Below are positions 1 to 5,917 of a stretch of DNA of 6,783 bases, in pieces. How positions within the stretch are numbered: the first letter of the stretch is position 1; each line of letters starts with the position of its first letter. The DNA is taken from contig NZ_JOFX01000102.1 of the NCBI RefSeq assembly GCF_000719345.1, forward strand, positions 1 to 6,783, given 5' to 3'. The stretch comes from Streptomyces sp. NRRL F-2664. Its GTDB lineage: Bacteria > Actinomycetota > Actinomycetes > Streptomycetales > Streptomycetaceae. Under the pieces are notes generated by a model. It searched no databases and was not told the origin of the DNA. It saw nothing but the letters and a program-made list of their open reading frames with translations. Both the position numbers and the translations under genes were made by a program.

Positions 1-699
1 AAGAGGTGGCGTACTCCGTCGTAGCGGTTGTAGGCGGCCCGGCGTCGTCGGCGGGGTTCGCGGTCGGGGTTCTTGTGTCTGCCGCCGCGTTCGGCCCACG
101 GCCGGCCGGGGTGGGGCACCAGGTAGCGGGCCGAACCCGTTCATGAACAAGACGGCTTCAGGCTCACCGTCCTCGGGTATGGCCTCGCCGTCGGCGATGG
201 CGTAGAGGTGTTCGACGCGGGCCTTCCCGGCCGCGTAGTCCGGATCACGGGAGGTCTTCCAGGTCTTCAGGCGTTGAAGAGAGACGCCTTCCTCGCGGAG
301 CGCGCTGGGCAGGCCCTCGTGGCTGACGTCGTCGACCACCCCCTCGGCGACCAGGAAGTCCGCCAGCTCGCCCAAGCTCCAGGTGGAAAACGGCAGGCCG
401 TGCCCGGTGGGCTCGGACTTGGCCGTCTTCTTGACCTCACGGCTCGGGCAGCGTGAAGGTCTACAGCCGTCCCCCCTTGTACTGGGGGTAGAGGGAGTTG
501 AAGCCGTCGGCGTTGAAGTTGTGGATCACATCGCGGACCCGGTCGTCACTGGTGAACGACACCTCGGCGATCCGCGCCACCGGCATGCCCTGCGCGGACA
601 GCAGCACCATCTGGGCCCGCCGCCACGTCACCACCGACCCCGTGCCGCGCCGGATGAGCCGCAGCAACCGCCTGCCTCGTCATCGTCGATCTCCCGCAC
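1..699 (-). pseudogene. IS630-family transposase, N-terminal half, decayed, cut by the window edge
   Basis: A DDE transposase that would move its own insertion sequence by cut-and-paste. The minus strand reads as one protein only if three frames are joined. About 699-673 gives VREIDDDEA. 667-464 gives a helix-turn-helix region (RRAQMVLLSAQGMPVARIAE, then VRDVIHNFN). About 432-130 gives FSTWSLGELADFLVAEGVV and EEGVSLQRLKTWKTSRDPDY. 122-1 gives HPGRPWAERGG and YNRYDGVRHL. Shifts lie near 670, 433 and 128, and stops at 461-463 and just after it interrupt the frame. The motif expected to carry the first catalytic Asp (usually a DEFGP-like string) reads MNGFGP, so Asp is replaced by Asn. The family identity is recognised from memory and is firm; activity is excluded. 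The start is uncertain: GTG at 697-699 is the nearest in-frame candidate. The rest of the gene lies left of the window. Confidence 0.88.
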
Positions 700-1156
700 C
701 CGCGCCCGCGTAGGTGGCTGCGTCGCCGAGGCGCCTGCCTCGCCCCGATTCCCCCGTTCTCAGTAGCCGGAAGGCTGGCCAAGAGCCGAAAAAGCCGCCA
801 GAGGCCGCGTGCGGGCCTGCCGGGCGATCGAAGGTCGATCCATACCGACAACGCCGAGTTCGTCGACTGGAGGCTCCGTTATGGGCGTCGCTTTTCAGAG
901 GTATTGGGCGATTTGTAGGGGCGCAGTCCGACGTGTGGCTGTCCTCTCGTACTGAAGTCGGACCGGTCGCAAGGAAGCTTGACCGGTCGATACGCGTGAT
1001 GCCCTACCGCGGCCGGACTCGGGAGCCAGGGCGGGTGGAACCTGGGCCGGGCCTTCGGCGACCACCCGGAGAGGCAAAGCGCGGAACCCAGATGCCGTGC
1101 GGGATGAATGCGACAGGTGCGCAACCACGAAGGTCGACACCCGAACGGAGCGCCTC
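700..1156. other. Relic or intergenic DNA with no supported gene
   Basis: No frame here combines a start with a ribosome site, G/C-rich third positions and a recognisable protein. It should contain the upstream end of the IS630 relic, but no inverted end could be matched because the other end is outside the window. Minus-strand frames across 895-1140 stay open yet have mixed third positions and no recognisable motif. A short stretch at 941-953 resembles part of a 23S rRNA loop by chance. Confidence 0.5.
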
Positions 1157-1410
1157 TACTCTCTCGCACCACCTTCCGCACCGCGGGCCGCTCCCCCACG
1201 GGAACCTCCTGGAGCATTTCCTCCGCGAGTTCCCCGATCCGCTCCCCCACTCGCAGGTCCAAGCGCACGAAGTGCCCGGGCTGCTCCTTCGTTGTCCCCA
1301 GCCGCTCCAAGGCCCTCCCGCGCCACCGCCCGTGCCTGCTCAACTGTGTCGTCATCTCGCATCCCCTCTGCGTCCGTACGGAGCGGCCGCCTCACTTCCC
1401 CGGTGCTCAC
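1157..1410 (-). pseudogene. Possible frameshifted small gene of unknown function
   Basis: A GTG at 1408-1410 follows a good ribosome site (GGGGAGG, five bases upstream) and opens a frame reading STGEVRRPLRTDAEGMRDDD and then TVEQARAVAREGLGA. In that frame third positions are G/C-rich only to about 1320. From there the frame that is open from ATG 1353-1355 becomes the G/C-rich one, reading HFVRLDLRVGERIGELAEEM and LQEVPVGERPAVRKVVRE until about 1160, after which the bias fades. The simplest reading is one gene with a frameshift near 1320 and a lost C-terminus. The alternative is a separate short gene starting at ATG 1355, preceded by AGAGGGG. The second segment is charged and mostly helical in character, with no membrane segment. 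I do not recognise the family. Confidence 0.35.
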
Positions 1411-1756
1411 AGATCCTCCCCGACGGCTGTCCGGTCAACTCACGCCACCGGGCGCACCGCGGTGCTGCAGGAGACGTGATCGATGTCCACCGGTCGAACC
1501 ACCGGGAAGGTCACGGGCTGGTGATCGTTTTCGCCGGACCAGAGGGGTTTCCTCACCGTCCAGAGCGACAATGCCTCCCATCACGGCTCGCCGGAGAGGC
1601 ATTCGTAGCTGGCCTACTGCGGCTGCTCGCTACGGCCGCAGCGAGCCCGTCACACTCTTACCGGCCACCTTGGATCAGAGCACCTTGCCGACGGCCCCGA
1701 TCATGGCGGAGTACGGCTGCTCGGAAGAGGGATGCCGGATATAGTGGGGGCACCGT
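1411..1756. other. Relic DNA with a possible orphan C-terminus and two small hairpins
   Basis: A minus-strand open stretch at 1440-1580 has very G/C-rich third positions near its end (reading FPVVRPVDIDHVSCSTAVRP before the stop at 1440-1442) but no clear start, so it may be the tail of a lost gene. Two stem-loops are visible: AATGCCTC at 1570-1577 with GAGGCATT at 1596-1603, and a 7-bp CTGCGGC/GCCGCAG stem near 1618-1642. Neither is followed by a T run. At 1680-1745 both strands stay open over about 20 codons with G/C-rich third positions, so the coding strand cannot be decided. No complete gene is supported. Confidence 0.35.
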
Positions 1757-1770
1757 TTGTTACTCAGGCG
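1757..1770. repeat. 14-bp direct repeat, left copy (TTGTTACTCAGGCG)
   Basis: Identical, base for base, to 2998-3011, which lies 1241 bp to the right in the same orientation. This copy abuts the outer side of the terminator hairpin that ends the two-gene module. The other copy abuts the ribosome site of the first gene. The pair therefore brackets the module exactly. The role is unknown: a duplication or recombination scar, or a protein-binding site. Confidence 0.85.
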
Positions 1771-1804
1771 AAGAGGGCCCTCCACTTCTGTGGAGGGCCC
1801 TCTT
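1771..1804 (-). terminator. Strong hairpin terminator, probably bidirectional
   Basis: A perfect 15-bp stem (AAGAGGGCCCTCCAC at 1771-1785 pairs with 1790-1804) closes on a TTCT loop. It starts 16 bases past the stop codon of the minus-strand gene at 1821. On either strand only two or three T residues follow the G/C stem, which is common for actinomycete terminators. Because the stem is perfect it can stop transcripts from both sides and would insulate the module from DNA to its left. Confidence 0.8.
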
Positions 1805-1820
1805 TCTGCGTCGGAGCAGG

Positions 1821-2237
1821 TCAGGCGACCTGCAGCTTCGGCCTGCCGGTGGGGGCCGGCGGTGCCTGGTGGTATGTGGGGAGTTTCAGATTGGGAAGGT
1901 CCCCGGCCTGGATGCGGACCAGTGCGTCCCGGAACGCAGCTTCCATGGCTTCGGGGGTCTCGTACTTCGCTGCGAGCGGGTGGAGGCGGTAGGAATTGCC
2001 GTTTCGTTCCTCACTGCGGGGGCGGAGGACGATGTTCAAGGCACAAAGAGGTGCCATGAGTCCGCTGATGGCCTGAGGGGTGACGCCGTATTCCGTTGCC
2101 ATGTCCCGCTGACGTACCGGAAGTGCTCCCCCGAAGTCACTTCGGTAGAGGAGGTACTGGAGGAACTTGACGGCGGACCCGGACAGGGGTAGGGCCCAGA
2201 TGCGCTCCGCGACGATCGGAGACATGACGTTAGCCAT
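1821..2237 (-). CDS. Small winged-helix DNA-binding protein (138 aa), second gene of the module
   Basis: ATG at 2235-2237 has GGAAGG seven bases upstream, and the frame has G/C-biased third positions throughout. After a helix ending in VKFLQYLLYR (residues 23-32) comes a helix-turn-helix: RQRDMATEYG (42-51), then VTPQAISGLMAPLCALNIV (52-70) as recognition helix. A wing with RPRSEERNGNSYRLHP (72-87) follows. The C-terminal third has a helix at about 94-110 and a Pro-rich tail. There is no signal peptide or membrane segment, so it should be cytoplasmic and DNA-bound. The gene starts 51 bases after the 232-aa gene on the same strand and is followed by the hairpin at 1771-1804, so the two probably share a transcript. 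The layout resembles MarR-type regulators and RepL-like plasmid replication proteins; I cannot tell which. Confidence is high that it is a gene and low on its role. Confidence 0.85.
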   Translation of the reverse strand: MANVMSPIVAERIWALPLSGSAVKFLQYLLYRSDFGGALPVRQRDMATEYGVTPQAISGLMAPLCALNIVLRPRSEERNGNSYRLHPLAAKYETPEAMEAAFRDALVRIQAGDLPNLKLPTYHQAPPAPTGRPKLQVA

Positions 2238-2288
2238 GGGGTTGCCTTCCTCGTGTTCGGTTGCCCAGGGTCGGGCCTGGTAGCGCTA

Positions 2289-2987
2289 TCACCCGGTTCG
2301 TTTCCTTCCTCGCACGCTCGCATCGGCTCCGAAGTCGAGGTCAAGCTCCTCCTGATGGGCGCCTTCGGGTCCCACCGCGTAGGGGAAAGCCTCGGGACTG
2401 CGGTCGTGCCGTTCAGCGATCTCGGCGAGGACCTCGTGCTGTGCGGTGCTGTTTCCGTGGAACCAGAGACGTACGTTGATCTGGATCCGGCCGTTGCCGG
2501 CCTTCTCCACCCAGTTGTAGCCGCAGAGTGCCTGGACAGCGCGGTTCACGGTGGAGCGCGTGATCATCTTGCCGCCCTTCTGCGCGGCAACCTTGTTCAG
2601 TCCATCGGTGATCTCCTGCTGTGTGTATTGCGCGATACCGGTACCGGGTACCTGACCGCCAGCGACGAACAGGAAGACGCACAGCTGCGACTTGGTGATG
2701 CTGTTGGCAACAGCGAGCTGGGCGAGGAGCTGGGTGAACCAGTTGCTCGCCAGACTGTAGCCAGCGCCGCCCGCCATGTCGTGGACGGTTCGGGGATCCG
2801 CCGCATACTCGAAGTGGACACCCTTAAGCCGACGGCGACCACTGGGATCGGCCGCCTGAGCTACCTTCTCCCCCAGTTGCTGACCAAGCACGGCCAGGAT
2901 GTCTCCGAACTCGGCTTCGTTTCCCACTGCTTCGGGTACAGGCCGGGGCCCGCGCGTTCGTCGACGGGCGGGCGGATCAGTTGTCAC
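2289..2987 (-). CDS. Winged-helix DNA-binding protein (232 aa), RepL-like candidate, first gene of the module
   Basis: GTG at 2985-2987 is preceded by a near-perfect ribosome site (GGGAGGT at 2991-2997), which decides the start. The first 50 residues are basic, Pro-rich and then helical (NEAEFGDILAVLGQQLGEKV). A central winged helix spans about residues 83-178: helix WFTQLLAQLAVAN (83-95), helix TKSQLCVFLFVAGG (98-111), short strand and helix AQYTQQEITDGL (119-130), recognition helix MITRSTVNRAVQALCGYNWV (141-160), and wing ending GRIQINVRLWF (166-176). The C-terminus is acidic (EELDLDFG) with a basic end (RGRKRTG). The order helix, helix, strand, HTH, wing matches the 138-aa protein downstream and is reminiscent of RepL-type replication proteins, where a wing with an N-x-x-x-W/F string follows the HTH. 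That similarity is an impression, not an alignment. Repeats and a candidate promoter lie directly upstream, so it may control itself or start replication there. Confidence 0.88.
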   Translation of the reverse strand: MTTDPPARRRTRGPRPVPEAVGNEAEFGDILAVLGQQLGEKVAQAADPSGRRRLKGVHFEYAADPRTVHDMAGGAGYSLASNWFTQLLAQLAVANSITKSQLCVFLFVAGGQVPGTGIAQYTQQEITDGLNKVAAQKGGKMITRSTVNRAVQALCGYNWVEKAGNGRIQINVRLWFHGNSTAQHEVLAEIAERHDRSPEAFPYAVGPEGAHQEELDLDFGADASVRGRKRTG

Positions 2988-2997
2988 AGGACCTCCC

Positions 2998-3011
2998 TTG
3001 TTACTCAGGCG
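2998..3011. repeat. 14-bp direct repeat, right copy (TTGTTACTCAGGCG)
   Basis: Exact copy of 1757-1770. It sits between the candidate promoter and the ribosome site of the 232-aa gene, so it would be in the untranslated leader of the transcript, where a bound protein could act as a block. A shorter shared word, TCAGGCG, also occurs at 1821-1827 over the stop codon of the second gene, probably by chance. Confidence 0.85.
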
Positions 3012-3020
3012 GTCCGAGAC

Positions 3021-3048
3021 TATCTAAAAGTCCACGCCTGGTTGTCTT
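3021..3048 (-). promoter_or_regulatory. Candidate promoter of the two-gene module
   Basis: On the minus strand, AAGACA (3043-3048) and TAGATA (3021-3026) are separated by 16 bases, a plausible -35/-10 pair for a housekeeping sigma factor. It would give a leader of roughly 25-30 bases before the GTG at 2987. The -35 side overlaps the first copy of the AAGTCCACG repeat, and the 3055-3070 palindrome sits just upstream. The match to consensus is moderate. Confidence 0.4.
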
Positions 3049-3054
3049 TTGGCG

Positions 3055-3070
3055 CATCGGCGCGCCGATG
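3055..3070. promoter_or_regulatory. 16-bp perfect palindrome, candidate operator
   Basis: CATCGGCGCGCCGATG reads identically on both strands with no loop. It lies seven bases upstream of the candidate -35 box of the module. A homodimeric regulator would suit such a site, and either winged-helix protein encoded downstream is a candidate ligand. High G+C raises the chance of random palindromes, but 16 perfect bases at this position is notable. Confidence 0.5.
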
Positions 3071-3240
3071 GGGTATCAAGCGCGCGCACGCACCGCTGAG
3101 GATCTAGGAAGTCAACGAACGCTGTACTTTCTGCGCTTCTCCGCGGCATAAGTCCACGGCTCGTTGATTTTATGTGTCGCAATGAGGACACATCTCCATT
3201 CTGGGCAGCAGAGGCAATCCGCCGCCTCCAACTTGAGCAG

Positions 3241-3256
3241 CAAGCCTCTGACCTGC
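3241..3256 (+). repeat. 16-bp perfect inverted repeat, left arm (CAAGCCTCTGACCTGC)
   Basis: The exact reverse complement lies at 3387-3402, leaving a 130-bp interior. Identity stops sharply at both ends of each arm. The interior has no gene and only weak internal symmetry (CTGAAA words at about 3281 and, inverted, near 3343), so it does not look like one large palindrome. It could be paired protein sites, ends of a tiny non-autonomous element, or a structural element of an origin. Confidence 0.8.
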
Positions 3257-3386
3257 GACGATCCGCGATGGCTCTGCGAAGCTGAAAAGTACACACCTCA
3301 TGGACTTTCTGGCGAAGTGTGCTCGGCAGGTACACATTTCAGATCCTCGACTGTGCTCCGGGGGACACACCAGAAGTTTCATCTTT

Positions 3387-3402
3387 GCAGGTCAGAGGCT
3401 TG
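3387..3402 (-). repeat. 16-bp perfect inverted repeat, right arm
   Basis: Reads GCAGGTCAGAGGCTTG on the plus strand, the exact complement of 3241-3256. A partial copy of its centre, GGTCAGAGG, occurs at about 3951-3959 just outside the IS256-type element. No short target duplication was evident beside the two arms, which argues against a simple transposed element. Confidence 0.8.
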
Positions 3403-3972
3403 GGCAGGCGTCGGCCTCTTCTACAAGAGCCACACAACTACCGCTCATATCCCATGCCGACAGGTACGACTGATGCACGCTCACGAACACGCCCGTCTTC
3501 AACGACAACCTGCCGTGCAGGGACGGGCGAAGGCTATGGGATCCGAGCCTCGGGACGCTGCCCGGGACACACAGCCAGCTGCGCAGCCGACGCAAACCGA
3601 TCCGCTGGAAGTATCGCTCGTTGGTGCCCCGCAGCTCATGGTCACGTCCCCGAGCCACTCCACCACTACCTGTTCGGACCGGCACCACCGAACGCCAGCC
3701 CGCGTGCTCGGAGGGCCAAACTCTCACGAACAGTGGCCACCTGCACCACAGCGGACATCAACCACGCCTCTGCATTCCTAAGTGGGTAGCGCCCGCAGTC
3801 GCCGACGAAGGCCAACCGCCCCGGCGGGGCACCGCAAGCCCGCCAGGGCTGAGGAGCTACCGACCATCGCGCGCCAGCATGCGGAGACGCGAAAGCTGCT
3901 TGACAAAAAATGACCGCTGCACTCGGCCGCCCAGCAAAAGGCGAGGGAGGGTCAGAGGACCCGCCTGATGGC

Positions 3973-3997
3973 GTCCCATGGAGTGGTGTAACGGATC
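3973..3997 (+). repeat. Left terminal inverted repeat of the IS256-type element
   Basis: Contains GTGGTGTAACGGATC at 3983-3997 and starts GTCCCATGGA. It pairs with the complement of 5341-5365 with four mismatches over 25 bases. It lies about 115 bases upstream of the transposase ribosome site. Confidence 0.75.
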
Positions 3998-4125
3998 TTG
4001 GCTGGGAAGTGCGCCGCTTGTGTGCCCCCGCGTGCATCGACTACCAGTGAATGCTCCCTGAGAACGGGGCAGGCCACCGTGCAACTGCCCTTGGTGAACT
4101 GCCAGTTCGTCCAAGGAGGTGCCCG

Positions 4126-5342
4126 GTGGCCTGGCCTTGTCCCAGCATGACCTGCTTCGCCTGCTCGAGTCACTACGTTCAGCGGATGGTCTTGAACTCG
4201 TCCGCGAAGTCGCCGAGCGGCTCCTCCAGGAACTGATCGAGGCCGAGGCCGCCGCCCGGATCGGCGCCGAGCGGGGCGAGCGGACCGACACCCGCACCAC
4301 CTGGCGCAACAGACACCGTGAGAAGACCGCGACCACACAGGCCGGCGGCCTGGAACTCGCGATCCCCAAGCTGCGGGCCGGGAGCTTCTTCCCCAGCCTG
4401 CTGGAACGCCGACACCGCATCGACCAGGCCCTCTACGCGGCCGTCATAGAGGCCCACGCCCACGGCGTGCCGACCCGCTCGGCCGACGACCTGGTGAAAG
4501 CCCCCGGCTCGGACACCGGCATACCGAAGAACGAGGCCTCCCGGATCCGCGCCGGCCTCGACGGACAGCCCGACGCCTTCCCCCCCGGCCGCTGCACCAC
4601 CTCCGGCTCCCGTACACCTTCCCCGACGCCACCCGCGCCAAGGCCCGCGCCGACCATCAGACCGCGTCCCAGGCCGCCGTCATCGCGACCGGTGCCACCG
4701 AGGACGGAGGCCGTGAAGTCCTCGGCGCCATGGCCGGCGACAGCCAGACAGAGGCATCCTGGACCCCCCGCTCGCAGCGCGAGCGCGGCCTGAGCGGTGT
4801 CCGCCCGGCCATCTCCGACAGCCACATAGCGGCCTGGCCAAGGCCATCCGCAAAGCCATGCCCGACGCGGCCTGGCAGCGCTGTCGCGTCCGCTTCGTCC
4901 GCAACGTCTTCCCGGCCATCCCGAAGGAGTCCGCGGAGACGGCCGCCGCGACGATCCGCACCGTCTGCGCCCAGCCGACCGCCGATGCAGCCAGGGCCCA
5001 GCTCGACACCGTCGCGGACACGCTCGGCCGCCAGTTCCCCAAGGCCAAGGAGATGCTACTGGAGGCAAAGAAGGACCTGACCGCCTTCGCGGACCTCCCC
5101 AACCACCACTGGAAGAAGATCCAGTCGACCAACCCGCCGAACGCCTGAACCGGGAGAACAAGCAACGCCCCCACGCCGTCCAGGTCCTCCCGGACACTGC
5201 CGCCGCCACCCGCCCGGCGACCGCCGCCCCCGTCGAGCTCCACGACGAGTGGATCACCTCCCCCCGGCACTACCCCTCCACCGAGAGCACCGACAGCCCC
5301 CATCCGGACAACAGCACCTGCCTGCCCGGCACTGCCGAATGA
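4126..5342 (+). pseudogene. IS256-family transposase, frameshifted
   Basis: The gene would encode the Mutator-like DDE transposase of the element. AAGGAGGT (4113-4120) precedes GTG 4126-4128 at ideal spacing, but a tandem 5-bp duplication (TGGCC TGGCC, 4127-4136) throws the start out of frame. Next comes LSQHDLLRLLESLRSADGLE and the DTRTTWRN and KLRAGSFFPSLLERR strings. The frame shifts in a run of seven C at 4580-4586, giving RPLHHLRLPYTFPDAT with the first catalytic Asp at 4625-4627, and AISDSH with the second at 4817-4819. It shifts again near 4829 (KAMPDAAWQRCRVRFVRNVF, HHWKKIQSTNP). A last shift, a one-base loss near 5138, restores ERLNREN with the catalytic Glu at 5139-5141 and VELHDEWITSPRHY. 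The stop 5340-5342 overlaps the right inverted repeat. All three acidic residues survive, but the protein cannot be made whole. Confidence 0.92.
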
Positions 5343-5365
5343 TCAGTTACACCACGTCAAGGGAC
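5341..5365 (-). repeat. Right terminal inverted repeat of the IS256-type element
   Basis: Reads GATCAGTTACACCAC at 5341-5355 and ends GGGAC at 5361-5365, complementary to the left end with 21 of 25 matches. The last two bases of the transposase stop codon lie inside it. Confidence 0.75.
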
Positions 5366-5821
5366 ATGACCCGCGAAGGCGTCTCGCTCCTCCACCACCT
5401 CGTCATCCTGATGGCCCGCTTTCGCCGCCCCTACGCGGACCAGTCGACGGACGTGTCATCGAGACGATCTCCGGCTACGAAAAGCTTGCCAGAGCCAGGG
5501 CAGTCCATACGCCGACGCCTCCCCCGCCAGCCGCCCGCCATCGAGGACGAACTCCGTGGGCCGCAGGGCTTGCCGAGGCGGCTGCGGCCTGGCTCGCGGT
5601 GTCCCTGGCCGCCTACCGGCCTGGGACGTGCCGGCGTCTTCGCCTCCGGGCAGGTCCGCGCCCGGTCCCTTCCCGACGGCGGCCGTGGAGGCGGCCGGTG
5701 CGTTGAGCGCCCACCCTGCGCCCGCTGACGGACGGTGGCGAACCCGGACCGCGGGCTCGGGGAACGGATGGATAGGCATCCATTCTGGCCGCTGAGCTCT
5801 CGGAAAACTCTTGTCTGGCGC
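5366..5821. other. Relic DNA with no supported gene
   Basis: Several frames remain open because the DNA is G+C-rich, but none has consistent third-position bias, a ribosome site or a familiar motif. Two short plus-strand stretches look briefly codon-like (GRVIETISGYEKLA near 5449-5490 and LAEAAAAWLAVSLAAYRPG near 5569-5625). They lie in different local contexts with no start, so they may be scraps of older genes. Confidence 0.4.
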
Positions 5822-5917
5822 CAGTTTCCGGTCGGTGCCGGACCGGCCGATGTCCAGGAACGAGGACAGGGTGGTGCCGCTGTTCCAGAAGCCGAGGAGG
5901 TAGACGTCGACGAGGAC
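5822..5917 (-). other. Possible gene scrap with a sulfotransferase-like P-loop
   Basis: The minus strand reads VLVDVYLLGFWNSGTT and then LSSFLDIGRSG with almost every codon ending in G or C, a bias that stops abruptly at about 5822. The hydrophobic strand followed by G-F-W-N-S-G-T-T resembles the phosphosulfate-binding loop near the N-terminus of sulfotransferases (commonly P-x-S/A-G-T-T). Only about 32 codons are present, with no start codon; the segment starts right at the stop codon of the IS630-type relic. It could also be a chance frame. Confidence 0.22.

Larger units (their letters stand above)
3026..3308. repeat. Iteron-like AAGTCMACG repeats upstream of the module
   Basis: A 25-bp block at 3026-3050 recurs at 3148-3172 with 19 identical positions. 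The shared core is AAGTCCACG, then CT, then GTTG and a T-rich end. A related word, AAGTCAACG, is at 3109-3117, and AAAGTCCATG occurs on the minus strand at 3299-3308. The copies are few and unevenly spaced, unlike a classic tidy iteron array. They might bind the winged-helix proteins, and the first copy overlaps the candidate promoter. The function is inferred only from position. Confidence 0.4.
3071..3972. other. Lower-G+C non-coding region with repeats; origin-like candidate
   Basis: About 900 bases without a convincing gene. The first 400 are visibly less G+C-rich than the genes around them and hold the repeats listed separately. The longest open frame (minus, 3392-3727, about 111 codons from a GTG) has only moderately G/C-rich third positions, no good ribosome site and no motif I recognise, so I do not call it. 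Bases 3480-3972 show only short hairpins such as GCCCC/GGGGC near 3820. Position beside a rep-like gene pair is the only reason to think of an origin. Confidence 0.4.
3973..5365 (+). mobile_element. Complete but dead IS256-family insertion sequence (about 1.39 kb)
   Basis: Imperfect inverted ends enclose a single frameshifted transposase gene. The 25-bp ends (3973-3997 and 5341-5365) match at 21 positions and share the core GTGGTGTAAC. Length and layout fit IS256-family elements, which carry one transposase gene of roughly 400 codons. The 8 bases flanking each end (CTGATGGC and ATGACCCG) are not duplicates, so either the insertion is old, the flanks were rearranged, or the true ends are a few bases off. 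Confidence 0.8.

Noticed and set aside
941..953. GTCCTCTCGTACT, the complement of the 23S rRNA sarcin-ricin loop core
   Set aside because: Only 13 bases match and the flanks do not continue as rRNA, so it is a chance match.
714..2192. Very long plus-strand open frame (492 codons)
   Set aside because: It runs antisense through the 138-aa gene and through decayed DNA, its composition is rich in Arg, Pro, Ser and Gly, and it has no ribosome site or domain. It is an open shadow caused by high G+C.
2253..3107. Plus-strand open frame of 284 codons
   Set aside because: It is the antisense shadow of the 232-aa winged-helix gene, which has a good ribosome site and a coherent fold.
3900..3905. TTGACA as a -35 promoter box
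   Set aside because: No -10 box at a suitable distance and no gene directly downstream; the next gene is inside the IS256-type element behind its left end.
4433..5257. Minus-strand open frame of 274 codons
   Set aside because: It lies antisense to the IS256-type transposase and encodes a low-complexity Arg/Gly/Ser-rich string.
3965..5373. Target-site duplication of the IS256-type element
   Set aside because: The 8 bases beside the inferred ends (CTGATGGC and ATGACCCG) do not match, and small shifts of the ends did not help.
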